The position numbers and the translations under genes are program-made. Under the pieces are notes generated by a model. It searched no databases. It saw nothing but the letters and a program-made list of their open reading frames with translations, and had not been told where the DNA came from. 64,000 nucleotides of DNA from Myxococcus stipitatus (GTDB taxonomy: Bacteria; Myxococcota; Myxococcia; Myxococcales; Myxococcaceae), in assembly GCF_038561935.1 (NCBI RefSeq), contig NZ_CP102770.1, positions 7,502,001-7,566,000 of the forward strand, given 5' to 3'. Position 1 is the stretch's first letter. Every line of letters starts with the position of its first letter. Positions 18,631 through 28,418 of the stretch are shown here, in pieces.

Positions 18631-21059
18631 TTCGGGCTCTCGGTCATGGCCCCGGAGAGGGGCGGCTGAAAGAAGGTGCTGACGGCCGAGGGGCGCTGCT
18701 CCCACGCCACCTTCTGGCGCAGGGGCTCGGTGCCCTCGGGGACATGCAGGAGGCGGTTGGCGCCGCCCTCCCAGGAGAACCTCCCTGGGCCCGTGTCCCG
18801 GACGAGCTTGTACTCGAAGACGCCCCCCACGGGCAGCGAGAGCGTGATGGCGCCCTCTCGTGGACGGAGCGAGCGCTCGGGCTTCCACCCTCCCAGCTCC
18901 GGCCCTCCGCCCACCACGCGCAGGGACGCATCGTCCGTCTCCAGGACCACCGTGCGTCGCTCACCCTCCCCTCGCCACCGCGTGCGCGCCTGCTTCACGA
19001 GCGCCGCGTACCCACCCGCCACTTCCGCTTCCAGGTGCAGCAACGTGACGTGATGGGCGGGAAACACGAGGCCGCGAGGAAGGACGGCCGCGCCCGTCAT
19101 CAGCTCGGAGGCGCGAGAGCCGGCCAGCGCTTCCGGCAGGTCCACGTCCTGGGGCGAGCCCCCCGAGTTGATGCCAATCACCACGGCCTCATCCGGAGTC
19201 ACGCGCGCGTAGGCGAAGAGGTCCTCCCGGGCGGCGAGCACCCACGTCTCGCCACGCTGGAGGGCCCCGCTGCCCCGCCGCAGCTCCAACAGCCGACCAA
19301 TCCACGCGCGCAGCGGATGGCCCGGCGTGAAGCGCATGTCGCCCCGGTTCTCCGGCTCCTTCGCGCCGCTGAGCCCCTCTTCGATTCCATACGTGAGCGC
19401 CGGGACTCCGCGCGCGGTGAGCTGCACGGCGAGCGCCTGACGCACCTTCTCCACGTCGCCACCGCACTCGCTCATGACGCGAGGCAGGTCGTGGTTGTCC
19501 AGCATCGTCACCAGCGAGTCGGGCGAGGGATGCAGCCTGTCGTTGAAGAGCGTGGCCCCCAGGTGCGACGGCGAGCGCCCCCGGCAGAAGACATCCACCA
19601 GCGCGAAGGTCAGCGGGAAGTCGAACATCGCGCCGAAGCGCCCCTCCTTCATCACCCGCGAGAGCAGCACGGGGTCCCCATCCAGCAGCTCGCCGAGGAG
19701 CAGGAAGTCCTTCCCCGCATGCGCCCGCACGTCGTCGTTGTAGCGGGCCCAGAAGTCCAGGGGCAGGTGCTTGACGGCATCCAACCGGAAGCCCGCGGGC
19801 TTCACCGCGTCCACCCACCTGAGTGATTGCGAGAGCAGGTGCGCGTAGACCTCCTCCTTCTCCACCGCGAGGTCCGGCAGCCCGTGCACGTCGTGCATCA
19901 CCAACTGGTGCGCGTCCTCCCAGTTCGCGATGGGCCCCAGGCCATGGAACCACTCGGGCTTCTCGCGCGTGAGCCGCGTCTGGGGCCCGACGTGGTTGAG
20001 CACGACATCCAGCACGAGCCGCATGTCCCGCCGGCGAAGCTCCTCCGACAATCGGGCCAGCAGCGCCTCATCCCCGAAGCGAGGCTCCACGCGGCCCAGG
20101 TCCTCCACCCAGTACCCGTGGAAGGCGCCGTAGCCGTAGAACTTCTCGGTGCGCATCTGGAACACGGGCGAGAGCCACACCGTGCGGACCCCCAGCGCCT
20201 TCAAGCCATCCAGCCGGTCGATGACCCCTTGCAGGTCTCCGCCGTGAAAGGCCTGCGCGTCCTTCGCGTCCACCGCGCCGTCATTGCCGGGGTTGCCGTT
20301 GGAGAAGCGGTCCACCATCACGAAGTAGATGGCGTCACCCGGTGGAGGGCTCCACTGGCCCTGATAGGGCTGGGGCGCGGGAGTGGAGGGAGGCGGCGGC
20401 TCGGTGGGCGTGCTCTTGCCCGGCTCGATGCCCTCACCCGCGGGCGCGGTCAGCCCTGGCACCAGGCCCGGGCCTCCATCCGTCGCGGGCACCAGCATGG
20501 GCGAGGCGAGGAACGAGTCGAACACCGCCGCGGCCTGTCCTGAAATCTGCTTCGCCACCTCGAGCTGCGCGTCGTCCTCGCGCTGCTGGTCGAACTGGAG
20601 CGCGGCGCCGTAGTCATTCATCTCGCTGGTGGGCTCCAGCGTGGACGTGGCGCGGTTCGCCGTCGTCTTCACATACACGTCCCAGGAGAAGCGCCCGCCC
20701 ACCTGGCCGAAGAACGACACCCGCGTCTCCACCAGCAGGAGCAGCGGGGCCTCCGGCGCCTGGGCCTTGAGCATCGCGAAGCGGCGCTGCGTGTCCGTCA
20801 CCTTCGCGAACTCGGCCGCGTACTGCTCGTAGGGAAGCTCACGAACCTGGAGGTTGCGCTTGCCCAGGGCCTCCACCACGCGCTGGCGGACGCCCTCGGG
20901 GACCTGGGACACGGCGCCTCGCCGCGCGTCGTCCCGGATGTAGGCCACCGCCACCACCGTGCCCTCGGGCGCGAGCACTGGGGGCCCCTGCCGCTTGAGG
21001 CACCCCGCCGCCATCAGCATCAGGCACCACGCGAGGGCCCATCGCTGTCTCAGAACCAT
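18627..21059 (-). CDS. Alpha-amylase family (GH13) lipoprotein with C-terminal starch-binding-like domain
   Basis: 810 residues. Signal peptide with lipobox MAAGC (Cys20), so it is probably surface- or periplasm-anchored. Residues about 25-195 form an unassigned domain, followed by a Pro-rich linker. The GH13 barrel begins near 238 and shows DAIYFVMVDRF, VLDVVLNHVGP, GFRLDAVKHLP (nucleophile Asp), LLLGELLDG (acid/base Glu) and MLDNHDLPR (third Asp). The C-terminal 100 residues include LGGWKPERS, a CBM20/CBM48-like pattern. It likely hydrolyses alpha-1,4-glucans outside the cytoplasm. It overlaps hemE downstream and the beta-barrel gene upstream by about 10 bases, so all three appear cotranscribed. 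Confidence 0.9.
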   Translation of the reverse strand: MVLRQRWALAWCLMLMAAGCLKRQGPPVLAPEGTVVAVAYIRDDARRGAVSQVPEGVRQRVVEALGKRNLQVRELPYEQYAAEFAKVTDTQRRFAMLKAQAPEAPLLLLVETRVSFFGQVGGRFSWDVYVKTTANRATSTLEPTSEMNDYGAALQFDQQREDDAQLEVAKQISGQAAAVFDSFLASPMLVPATDGGPGLVPGLTAPAGEGIEPGKSTPTEPPPPSTPAPQPYQGQWSPPPGDAIYFVMVDRFSNGNPGNDGAVDAKDAQAFHGGDLQGVIDRLDGLKALGVRTVWLSPVFQMRTEKFYGYGAFHGYWVEDLGRVEPRFGDEALLARLSEELRRRDMRLVLDVVLNHVGPQTRLTREKPEWFHGLGPIANWEDAHQLVMHDVHGLPDLAVEKEEVYAHLLSQSLRWVDAVKPAGFRLDAVKHLPLDFWARYNDDVRAHAGKDFLLLGELLDGDPVLLSRVMKEGRFGAMFDFPLTFALVDVFCRGRSPSHLGATLFNDRLHPSPDSLVTMLDNHDLPRVMSECGGDVEKVRQALAVQLTARGVPALTYGIEEGLSGAKEPENRGDMRFTPGHPLRAWIGRLLELRRGSGALQRGETWVLAAREDLFAYARVTPDEAVVIGINSGGSPQDVDLPEALAGSRASELMTGAAVLPRGLVFPAHHVTLLHLEAEVAGGYAALVKQARTRWRGEGERRTVVLETDDASLRVVGGGPELGGWKPERSLRPREGAITLSLPVGGVFEYKLVRDTGPGRFSWEGGANRLLHVPEGTEPLRQKVAWEQRPSAVSTFFQPPLSGAMTESPK

Positions 21060-22546
21060 CCTTCAGCCTCGATGGCGACCACCGAGTGCCAGTGGCGCTC
21101 GGGGCCGACGTACTGGTTGTACTGGTCCAGGCTATCCACGAAGGAGTTGCCGAACGCCGCGTGCTGAGAGGAGTACTGCAAGCCATACAGCAGCCGCAGG
21201 CTGGGGCGCGCGTAGATGCCTCGGCCCGTTGGATTGAGGACAACACCTACCTTGCCCTGCCAGGTGTCCCGCGTGTCGCTGTCGCCGAACTCCAGGCCGC
21301 GCGCGTCGGGGAAGCCCCCGGTGCTGGTGAACACCGAGTCCACGTGGTTGCGGTACAGGTTGCCGTTGGTGCTCTTCTCGCGCGCGATGCTCGTCTCCAG
21401 CAGGAGGTGGACACGCTCGGTGAGGAAGTACTGGAGGCGCACCACCGTGGACGCGATGAGCCGGTCGTCGTCTCCGGGCTTGATGAGGTTGTCCTCGTTG
21501 AAGGCGTACCCCACCCAGACGCCCCACAGCGCCTCCAGCTTCTCGGGGATGAGCTTGAAGTACGCCTCGTTGCCGAACGACAGCTCATACCGCTCGTCCG
21601 TCTGGTCCGCGATGTACACGGTCCAGTCCCGGTTGCGGTAGTTCTCCGTGTAGGACAGCTCCGGGTGCTTGCGCTCGAAGGTGACGTAGAGGTTGTCCCA
21701 GACGAGCGGTCCCAGATTGCCGAAGCCCAGGTAGCCGATGGCCCGGTAGGACAGCGCGTCGCGAGGCGCCAGGTCCCTCACCAGGTCCTCCTGCCCCGGG
21801 TTCGCCTCGAAGTAGCGGCGCACCACCTCGCGCCGCACGTAGTCCTCGTAGACGATGCCGTCGGACCTGTAGAGCGCGTTGCGATTGCCACGCACCTTCG
21901 ACTCGTAGCCGACCTGTCCGCGCACGCCCACTTCGAGGTGGCCCGGAATCAGCCGGTAGCGGAAGGAGGCCGCGCCCGTGAGCACCGTGTTGTATTTCTG
22001 GGGCCGCAGCGTGTAGCCGCTGTCGCCCACCGCCAGCAGCACGTCGTAGCGGTCGCCCTGGTAGGTGCCGGACAGGCCCACCGTGTCCCAGAGCAGCGTC
22101 GCGGGGCGCTGGTCGTAGAGGTGCAAGTCATTCCAGCGGTCCTCGAGCGTGCCCAGCTGCCACGTCACCCGGTCCAACAGGATGTTCCCCGCGCGCACGA
22201 AGAGATAGTCCGCGCGGAAGTTGAGGAACGAGCCATTGCCCGGGTCCGCGGAGCGGAACGACGTGCCCGAGAAGCGCGTGTGGACCTCCGCCCAGACCTC
22301 ATCCGTCCCGGGCGTGGACTGCAGCACGTCCAGCCGGAGGTTGAGCTCGCCATAGGGGCTCTCGTTGAGCAGACGCCCGTACAGCCAGTAGTACCCGAGC
22401 TGACCCGAGCCGCCGGAGAAATCCGGCCGGGTCATGATGCGGAAGTAGCCCGCGGCGCCGAAGCGGTCCCTCGTGGCGTCAGCCCGGGTGACGAGCGGAA
22501 AGAGCAACAACAGGAAGGCGCCGAGGCGCGCGGTCAGGACTCGCAT
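21050..22546 (-). CDS. Outer-membrane beta-barrel protein of the starch locus
   Basis: About 498 residues from the ATG of MRVLTARLG. Signal peptide of about 22 residues ending TRA. The mature protein is rich in alternating aromatic/polar stretches (for example YFRIMTRPDF, LHLLLETSIA, YARPSLRLLYGLQY) and ends in the terminal Phe typical of BAM substrates. No named family was recognised. Its place between two extracellular glucan hydrolases suggests a porin for maltodextrins, functionally like LamB or SusC; that is inference from context only. Confidence 0.72.
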   Translation of the reverse strand: MRVLTARLGAFLLLLFPLVTRADATRDRFGAAGYFRIMTRPDFSGGSGQLGYYWLYGRLLNESPYGELNLRLDVLQSTPGTDEVWAEVHTRFSGTSFRSADPGNGSFLNFRADYLFVRAGNILLDRVTWQLGTLEDRWNDLHLYDQRPATLLWDTVGLSGTYQGDRYDVLLAVGDSGYTLRPQKYNTVLTGAASFRYRLIPGHLEVGVRGQVGYESKVRGNRNALYRSDGIVYEDYVRREVVRRYFEANPGQEDLVRDLAPRDALSYRAIGYLGFGNLGPLVWDNLYVTFERKHPELSYTENYRNRDWTVYIADQTDERYELSFGNEAYFKLIPEKLEALWGVWVGYAFNEDNLIKPGDDDRLIASTVVRLQYFLTERVHLLLETSIAREKSTNGNLYRNHVDSVFTSTGGFPDARGLEFGDSDTRDTWQGKVGVVLNPTGRGIYARPSLRLLYGLQYSSQHAAFGNSFVDSLDQYNQYVGPERHWHSVVAIEAEGWF

Positions 22547-22585
22547 GGGCGGGCCCCGCTTATAGCGCACTCAGCCTGCCAGCCC

Positions 22586-25027
22586 CTACTCCGCGCGAAG
22601 TACGACGATGGTGCGCTCCGGAACCCCATAGGTCGTGCCGGGCACCGGCGCGGGGGCCTCCAGCCAAGCATTGCCCGTGGCGCGTGAGTCCAGGCCCACG
22701 GAGGAGAGGTACTCGGGGCTGTCGAAATATGCCTGGGTGTCGATGAGGCGCTTCCAGGTGCGCCCGGGCGGCAGGCTGAACTCCACCGCGCGAGGCTCCA
22801 TGTTGATGAGCACCACCAGCTCCGGCCCGAAGGACCTGTCCGGGTAGTGCATCATCAGCTGCTTGCTGTCCCAGTCCGCGGGCTCCGTGTTCCGAGCGCT
22901 CTTCCACACCAGCGGCGCGCCCTTCCCATAGCTGGCGGGGGCGAAGGCGTGGCTGTTCTCCTTGCGCAGACGGATGGCGGCCTTGACGAACTCATACATC
23001 CGATGACGCTCGTCGCGGGCGAGGTAGGTCCCCCACTGGTACCAGTTGAAGGGATTGTCCGCGCGAGTCGAGTAGGCGTTGTTGTTGCCCAGCTGCGTGC
23101 GCATCCACTCGTCGCCGCCCAGGATCATGGGCGTGCCGTGGCTCACCATCATCGCCATGAAGGCATTGCGCATCATCTGCCGGCGCAGGCTCTCGCCGCG
23201 CGCGTCGCCCAGCGCGCCCCAGTTGCGGGAGCGGTTGTGGTTCTCGCCGCTCTCCTTGTCGCAGAAGGGGCTGTTGGGGGTGTCGCAGCACACCGGGTTG
23301 AGCGGGCCGCACTTGTTCTGCTTCACGTCGTACGCGAACAGGTCGTACATCGTGAACCCGTCGTGCACGGTGATGAAGTTCATGGAGTGATAGGGGCGCC
23401 GGCCGTTGCGCTCGTACCACTCCTTGCTGCCGTACATCAGGAACGGGCCATCGGCCGAGCCGGGCCTGCCACACAGCGAGCCCTCGTTCGAGTTGAGCTT
23501 CCAGTCGTCCTTGTTGATGAACGAGCGCCACCAGTCGCGGAAGCGGCCATTCCACTCGTACCAGCCGTGCCCGGGCTGGGTGAGCGAGTTGGGGAACTCG
23601 CCCATGGGCATGCAATACCAGCCGCCCGCGCTCCAGGGCTCCGCGATGATGCGCGTGTTGTAGCGCTGGAGCACCGGGTCATCGACAATCTCCTGGAGCA
23701 CCGTGTTCCGAGGGTCGTCCCAGCGGTTGTAGTCCTGGTCCCGCTCTCCCAGGATGGGCGCCAGGTCGAAGCGGAAGCCATCCACGTGCAGCTCTTCGAC
23801 GTAGAAGCGCAGGCTGTCGATGATGAGCTTGCGCATGGGTCGGTGGTTGGGCCGCGTCTGGTTGCCCACACCCGTGTTGTTCCAGTACGTGCGCCGGTCG
23901 CCGTTGAGCCCGTAGTAGGCCTGATTGTCGATGCCTCGGAAGGAGTACAGGCCGGCGACCTCGGCCGGGTCCAGGGAGTCCAGCGGCTCACCAGGCTGCA
24001 CGTCATCCGACTCGAGCTTCTCGCGCCACAGCCCGCCCTCACCGGTGTGGTTGTAGACGACGTCGACGATGACCTCGATGTTCCGCTTGTGCAGCTCCTC
24101 CACCATCCACTTGAACTCGTCGATGACCTGGTGCGGCTGGCGGTGGGCCGCGTAGGACAGCTCGGGCGCGAAGAAGTTGATGGTCTGGTAACCCCAGTAA
24201 CCGCCATCCAGCGGCTTCTCGTGGATGGGCAGCAGCTCCACGGCGGTGATGCCCAGGTCGGCGAAGTAGTCGGCCTTCTCGCCCATCCCCCGGTAGGTGC
24301 CAGGGAAGCGCACGCCGCTGGCGCCGTCCGCGGTGAAGCCCTTGGCGTGGACCTCGTAGACGATGAGGTCCTGCCACCGGTGGCCCGCCCACTGCTCGTC
24401 CTGCCGGTTGTCTCGCCAGCGCCGCTCCGCCTCGCCCCAGGCGTATTGGCTTTCGACGATGACGCTCTTGGCGGAGGCCGCATACGTCACCTCCGTGCGG
24501 GCGGGACCGCTGGCGGTGCTGCCCTTGCTCCAGTCATGGTCCCGGTGCAGGGCCTTGGAGTACGGGTCCGTCAGGAGCTTGTTCGGATTGAAACGGTTGC
24601 CCTCCACATCCACGTCGGCGCGGAAGCCATGGATGGCGCCCGGGAACCAGTCCGGGTCGAACTCCCAGTTGGGTCCCCAGGCACGAAAGCCGTAGTGCTG
24701 CCCCAACCCCACGCCTTCCACGTAGACATTCCACACGTCCCCGTAGCGCGTCAGCTCATACGTCCGCGAGGGCCGGTTCTGCTCCGGGTCGTCGAAGAGC
24801 AACAACTCCAACCGCGTGGCGTTCTCCGAGTAGAGGGAGAAGTTGACCCCCTGGTCGGAGAAGGTCGCCCCCATGTGCCGCATCGACTCCACGTCGTGGA
24901 CGGAGTAGCTCGGGGCACGAGGCTCGCTGTGATAGAGCCGCACGTAATCGCTCTCGCCGCAGCCAGTGACGGTCAGCAAGGCGACCAGGGTCGCGCCCCT
25001 CGGGAGGAGCCAGCGGGGAGTGCTCAT
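22586..25027 (-). CDS. Isoamylase/glycogen-debranching-type GH13 lipoprotein
   Basis: 813 residues. Lipobox VTGC (Cys23) gives a lipid anchor, unlike cytoplasmic GlgX. A CBM48-like N-terminal region (about 45-165) is followed by the barrel: VIVDVVYNHTGEG, FRFDLAPILGERD (nucleophile), RIIAEPWSAGG (acid/base) and FITVHDGFTMYDL (third Asp). The long insert with QTRPNHRPMRKLI is typical of the TreX/GlgX/isoamylase group that cuts alpha-1,6 branches. A Cys-rich loop (CGPLNPVCCDTP) may be disulfide-bonded, consistent with export. It heads the minus-strand operon with the barrel protein and amylase, and is divergent from the ABC importer. The first 39 in-frame codons upstream are rejected because the signal peptide starts at this ATG. 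Confidence 0.9.
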   Translation of the reverse strand: MSTPRWLLPRGATLVALLTVTGCGESDYVRLYHSEPRAPSYSVHDVESMRHMGATFSDQGVNFSLYSENATRLELLLFDDPEQNRPSRTYELTRYGDVWNVYVEGVGLGQHYGFRAWGPNWEFDPDWFPGAIHGFRADVDVEGNRFNPNKLLTDPYSKALHRDHDWSKGSTASGPARTEVTYAASAKSVIVESQYAWGEAERRWRDNRQDEQWAGHRWQDLIVYEVHAKGFTADGASGVRFPGTYRGMGEKADYFADLGITAVELLPIHEKPLDGGYWGYQTINFFAPELSYAAHRQPHQVIDEFKWMVEELHKRNIEVIVDVVYNHTGEGGLWREKLESDDVQPGEPLDSLDPAEVAGLYSFRGIDNQAYYGLNGDRRTYWNNTGVGNQTRPNHRPMRKLIIDSLRFYVEELHVDGFRFDLAPILGERDQDYNRWDDPRNTVLQEIVDDPVLQRYNTRIIAEPWSAGGWYCMPMGEFPNSLTQPGHGWYEWNGRFRDWWRSFINKDDWKLNSNEGSLCGRPGSADGPFLMYGSKEWYERNGRRPYHSMNFITVHDGFTMYDLFAYDVKQNKCGPLNPVCCDTPNSPFCDKESGENHNRSRNWGALGDARGESLRRQMMRNAFMAMMVSHGTPMILGGDEWMRTQLGNNNAYSTRADNPFNWYQWGTYLARDERHRMYEFVKAAIRLRKENSHAFAPASYGKGAPLVWKSARNTEPADWDSKQLMMHYPDRSFGPELVVLINMEPRAVEFSLPPGRTWKRLIDTQAYFDSPEYLSSVGLDSRATGNAWLEAPAPVPGTTYGVPERTIVVLRAE

Positions 25028-25079
25028 GATGCGGGCTTCCTTAGCATGGCGAGTCATACACGACACTAACGCACCGCGC

Positions 25080-25092
25080 CCTCCCTGGGAGG
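25080..25092. promoter_or_regulatory. 13-bp palindrome between divergent starch operons
   Basis: CCTCCCTGGGAGG is a perfect palindrome about a central T, between the isoamylase-type and malK-like starts. It is a candidate operator for coordinated control, but short G/C palindromes occur by chance at this base composition and no regulator gene is adjacent. Confidence 0.3.
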
Positions 25093-25158
25093 TTTGGGCA
25101 AAGCCCGAGGCTCCAGGTATGGTGCGCGGCCGTTCTCCCCTCAATTTTCGAGCACGTC

Positions 25159-26247
25159 TTGGCCGACGTCATCCTGAACGGAATCAAGAAGTCGTTTGGC
25201 GCGAACCTCATCGTGAAGGGCGTGGACCTTCATGTGAGGCAAGGCGAGTTCCTCGTCATGGTCGGCCCCTCGGGCTGCGGGAAGACCACCCTCCTGCGAC
25301 TCATCGCGGGGCTGGAGCAGGTGGACGCGGGCGAGGTGCGCATTGGCGAGACACGCGTCAATGACGTGCCTCCCAGGGACCGCGACGTGGCGATGGTGTT
25401 CCAATCCTATGCGCTCTACCCGCACATGACGGTGCGGGAGAACCTGGCGTTTGGCCTGTCGCTGCGGAAGCTCCCCTCGGCGGAGATTGCCTCGCGGGTG
25501 GCGGAAGTCGCGGGGATGCTGGAGCTGAGCCACCTCCTGGAGCGCAAGCCCAAGGCCCTGTCGGGCGGGCAACGCCAGCGTGTGGCCATGGGGCGAGCCA
25601 TCGTCCGGCGTCCGAAGGTGTTCCTCTTCGACGAGCCCCTCTCCAACCTGGACACGGCGCTGCGGGTGCAGATGCGCGGAGAGCTGGCGCGGCTGCACCG
25701 CCGGCTGGGCGCGACGATGATCTACGTCACCCACGACCAGGTGGAGGCCATGACGCTGGCCACCCGCGTGGCTGTCTTCAACGGGGGCGTGCTGCAGCAG
25801 GTGGGACCGCCGCTGGAGCTCTACCACCGGCCGGCGAACCGGTTCGTCGCGGGTTTCCTGGGCTCGCCCTCGATGAACTTCCTGGAGGCCCGGCGCGACG
25901 GGGCGAACCTCGTCGGCAAGGGCTTCACGCTGCTGTGTCCTCCGGACCTCTCGCCAGAGACGCAGCGGGTGCTGGTGGGGTTGCGGCCCCAGGACCTGCG
26001 CGTGGCGCCCCTGGGTCCCTTGTCGGGCACGGTGGACGCGGTGGAGCGGCTGGGGTTCGACGGGTATGCCTTCGTCACCACGGAGGCGGGGCCGGTGGCC
26101 GCGCGCTTCGACAAGGGCACCCAGGTGTCCGTGGGTGACCGGGCGACGCTGGCCCCCGTGGCGGACGCGCTGCACCTCTTCACCGAGGATGGGGCTCGAG
26201 CCCTTCGCCATCCCACGGAGCAAGCGTCGCTGGAGGTGGCGTCTTGA
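25159..26247 (+). CDS. malK: MalK-like sugar ABC transporter ATP-binding protein
   Basis: 362 residues from a TTG. Walker A GPSGCGKTT (about 36-44), Q-loop VFQSYALYPHMTVRENLAFGL, signature LSGGQRQRVAMGRA, Walker B VFLFDEPLSNLD and the switch His (VTHDQVEAMTLA). The C-terminal OB-type regulatory domain (about 240-360) places it in the MalK/UgpC (CUT1) group. It powers import of oligosaccharides, most likely maltodextrins given the divergent amylases. It overlaps the next gene by four bases (ATGA). Confidence 0.9.
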   Translation: MADVILNGIKKSFGANLIVKGVDLHVRQGEFLVMVGPSGCGKTTLLRLIAGLEQVDAGEVRIGETRVNDVPPRDRDVAMVFQSYALYPHMTVRENLAFGLSLRKLPSAEIASRVAEVAGMLELSHLLERKPKALSGGQRQRVAMGRAIVRRPKVFLFDEPLSNLDTALRVQMRGELARLHRRLGATMIYVTHDQVEAMTLATRVAVFNGGVLQQVGPPLELYHRPANRFVAGFLGSPSMNFLEARRDGANLVGKGFTLLCPPDLSPETQRVLVGLRPQDLRVAPLGPLSGTVDAVERLGFDGYAFVTTEAGPVAARFDKGTQVSVGDRATLAPVADALHLFTEDGARALRHPTEQASLEVAS

Positions 26248-28418
26248 AGAGGTGGGCCGCCCTGCTGCTGCTGGCGGTGGCGTGGAGTGCCCATGCGGCG
26301 GACGCGCCCGCGCCGCTCAAGCTGTGGCATGCCTACCGAGGCGGCGAGGAGACCGCGCTCCTCCAGGCGACCGCGCGCTTCACCGAGACGACCGGCGTGA
26401 AGGTGGACCTGCTGGGCCTGCCGTATGACGCCTACGCGCACAAGCTGACCAACGCGATTCCGCACGGCGCGGGTCCGGATGTCTTCATCTTCAACCACGA
26501 GCGGCTGCGCAACTTCCACTCGCAGAACCTGGTCGCCGCCACCGCGAAGGACTTCGTCCGGGCGGACTACTTCGCGAACACGGTGGAGGCGCTGGAGGTG
26601 GATGGCACGGTGTATGGCTATCCGCTCTCGCTCAAGTCGCTCGCGCTCTACGTCAACACGGACCTGGTGCCGCGTCCGCCTGCCTCGACGCAGGAGCTGT
26701 TGGCGATGTTGCCCTCGCTGTCCAACGCGGCCGAGGGCCGGTTCGGGCTCGTGTACGAGAGCGGGGACTTCTACTTCCACGCCCCCTTCCTCTTCGGCTT
26801 CGACGGGCCTCTCTTCGATGCCATGGGCCGGGCCAGCTTCGACACGCCGGGGATGGCTCGCTCGCTGGCCTTCGTGAAGCGGCTCCAGGACGAGCGGTGG
26901 ATGCCGCAGGAGGTGTCCGGGGCGCTGGTGAAGACGCTCTTCAACGACGGCCGCGCGGCCATGCTCATCAGCGGCCCGTGGTTCGCGGGTGAGATTGCGC
27001 CCTCCGTGCGCTACCGCGTGGTGGCGCTGCCCACGGTGAGCGAGACGGGCACACCCATGAAGCCGTTCCTGGGCGTGGAGGCGGCCTTCGTCTCGGCGCG
27101 CTCGGAGCAGTCCGCGCGGGCGCATGCGCTGGCGCGCTTCCTGTCCGTGGGCGAGGCGTCGCGGGTGCGCACCACGGTGGGCCGACAGATTCCCGCGGAC
27201 GTGGCGGCGTACGAGACGCAGGAGGTGAAGGAGGACACGCTCATCTCCTCCTTCCGCGAGGCGGCGCGCGACGCGACGCCCATGCCCAACACGCTGGAGA
27301 TGGCGCGCGTGTGGGAGCCCATGAAGCTGGCCTTGCGCGCCGTGCTCCAGGGCGGCGTGAAGCCCGAGGACGCAGGCGCCCTGGCGGACCGCCGCTATCG
27401 CGCGCTGCACCGGGAGCGCCCCTCCGACGCGAATCCCGTTCCGTGGCTGGGGTTCATGGGAGCCATGGCGCTGGGCGGCACGGCGTATGTGCTGATGCGA
27501 CCCGCGGGAGCGCGGTCCCTGCGCCAGCGCTATCCCGACCTGACTCGAGCGGCGACCTACGTGGCGCCAGCGGCCGCGGGCGTGCTGGTGCTGGTGTTCA
27601 TCCCGTTCGTCGTGGGCCTGAGCCTGTCGCTGTTCCACCACGACGCGGGGCAGTACACCTTCGTGGGGCTGGCCAACTTCGTCGACATCCTGGCGAGCCG
27701 GGGCTACAGCATCAGCGAGCCGCTCTCGTTCTACTTCACGCTGGCGGTGACGCTCCTCTGGGCGGTGGTGAACGTGGTGCTCCACGTGTGCATCGGCCTG
27801 GGGCTGGCGCTGCTCTTGAGGGACCCGCTGCTGAAGCTGCGCGGCATGTACCGCGTGCTGCTCATCATCCCGTGGGCGGTGCCCAACTACATCACCGCGC
27901 TGATGTGGAAGGGCATGTTCCACCGGCAGTTCGGCGCCATCAACGGCCTGCTCGCGCTGCTGGGGCTGGAGCCGGTGAGCTGGTTCACCCGCTTCTCCAC
28001 CGCCTTCGCGGCCAACGTGGCCACCAACACGTGGCTGGGCTTCCCCTTCATGATGGTGGTGGCGCTCGGGGCGCTGCAGTCCATTCCGCAGGAGCTCTAC
28101 GAGGCGGCGGAGGTGGACGGTGCCAGTCGTTGGACGCAGTTCCGGCGCATCACCCTGCCCCTCCTGAAGCCCGCCATGCTGCCCGCGGTGGTGCTGGGCA
28201 GCGTGTGGACGTTCAACATGTTCAACATCATCTACCTCGTGTCGGGCGGAGAGCCGGGCGGCGGCACGGACATCCTGGTGTCCGAGGCGTTCCGCTGGGC
28301 CTTCCAGCGCAACGAGCAATACGGCTTCGCGGCGGCGTACTCGGTCCTCATCTTCCTGGTGCTGCTGGGATGGTCCGCCTTCACCAAGCGACTGCTGCGC
28401 TCCGAGGAGTCCGCGTGA
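26244..28418 (+). CDS. Sugar-binding protein fused to MalF-type permease
   Basis: 724 residues combining two normally separate ABC components. Residues 1-18 are a Sec signal peptide; 20-393 form a family 1 extracellular solute-binding protein (LKLWHAYRGGEE at the start, DVFIFNHERL near 80, and a YGYPLSLKSLALYVNTD segment). One hydrophobic helix (399-418) then crosses the membrane and a full MalF-like permease follows (about 436-720), with the EAA loop EAAEVDGASRWTQF-x-x-x-x-LPLL near 615. The binding domain would thus be tethered to its own translocation pore. The reading frame is clean, so this is a true fusion. It is coupled to malK upstream (ATGA) and malG downstream (TGATG). Confidence 0.9.
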   Translation: MKRWAALLLLAVAWSAHAADAPAPLKLWHAYRGGEETALLQATARFTETTGVKVDLLGLPYDAYAHKLTNAIPHGAGPDVFIFNHERLRNFHSQNLVAATAKDFVRADYFANTVEALEVDGTVYGYPLSLKSLALYVNTDLVPRPPASTQELLAMLPSLSNAAEGRFGLVYESGDFYFHAPFLFGFDGPLFDAMGRASFDTPGMARSLAFVKRLQDERWMPQEVSGALVKTLFNDGRAAMLISGPWFAGEIAPSVRYRVVALPTVSETGTPMKPFLGVEAAFVSARSEQSARAHALARFLSVGEASRVRTTVGRQIPADVAAYETQEVKEDTLISSFREAARDATPMPNTLEMARVWEPMKLALRAVLQGGVKPEDAGALADRRYRALHRERPSDANPVPWLGFMGAMALGGTAYVLMRPAGARSLRQRYPDLTRAATYVAPAAAGVLVLVFIPFVVGLSLSLFHHDAGQYTFVGLANFVDILASRGYSISEPLSFYFTLAVTLLWAVVNVVLHVCIGLGLALLLRDPLLKLRGMYRVLLIIPWAVPNYITALMWKGMFHRQFGAINGLLALLGLEPVSWFTRFSTAFAANVATNTWLGFPFMMVVALGALQSIPQELYEAAEVDGASRWTQFRRITLPLLKPAMLPAVVLGSVWTFNMFNIIYLVSGGEPGGGTDILVSEAFRWAFQRNEQYGFAAAYSVLIFLVLLGWSAFTKRLLRSEESA

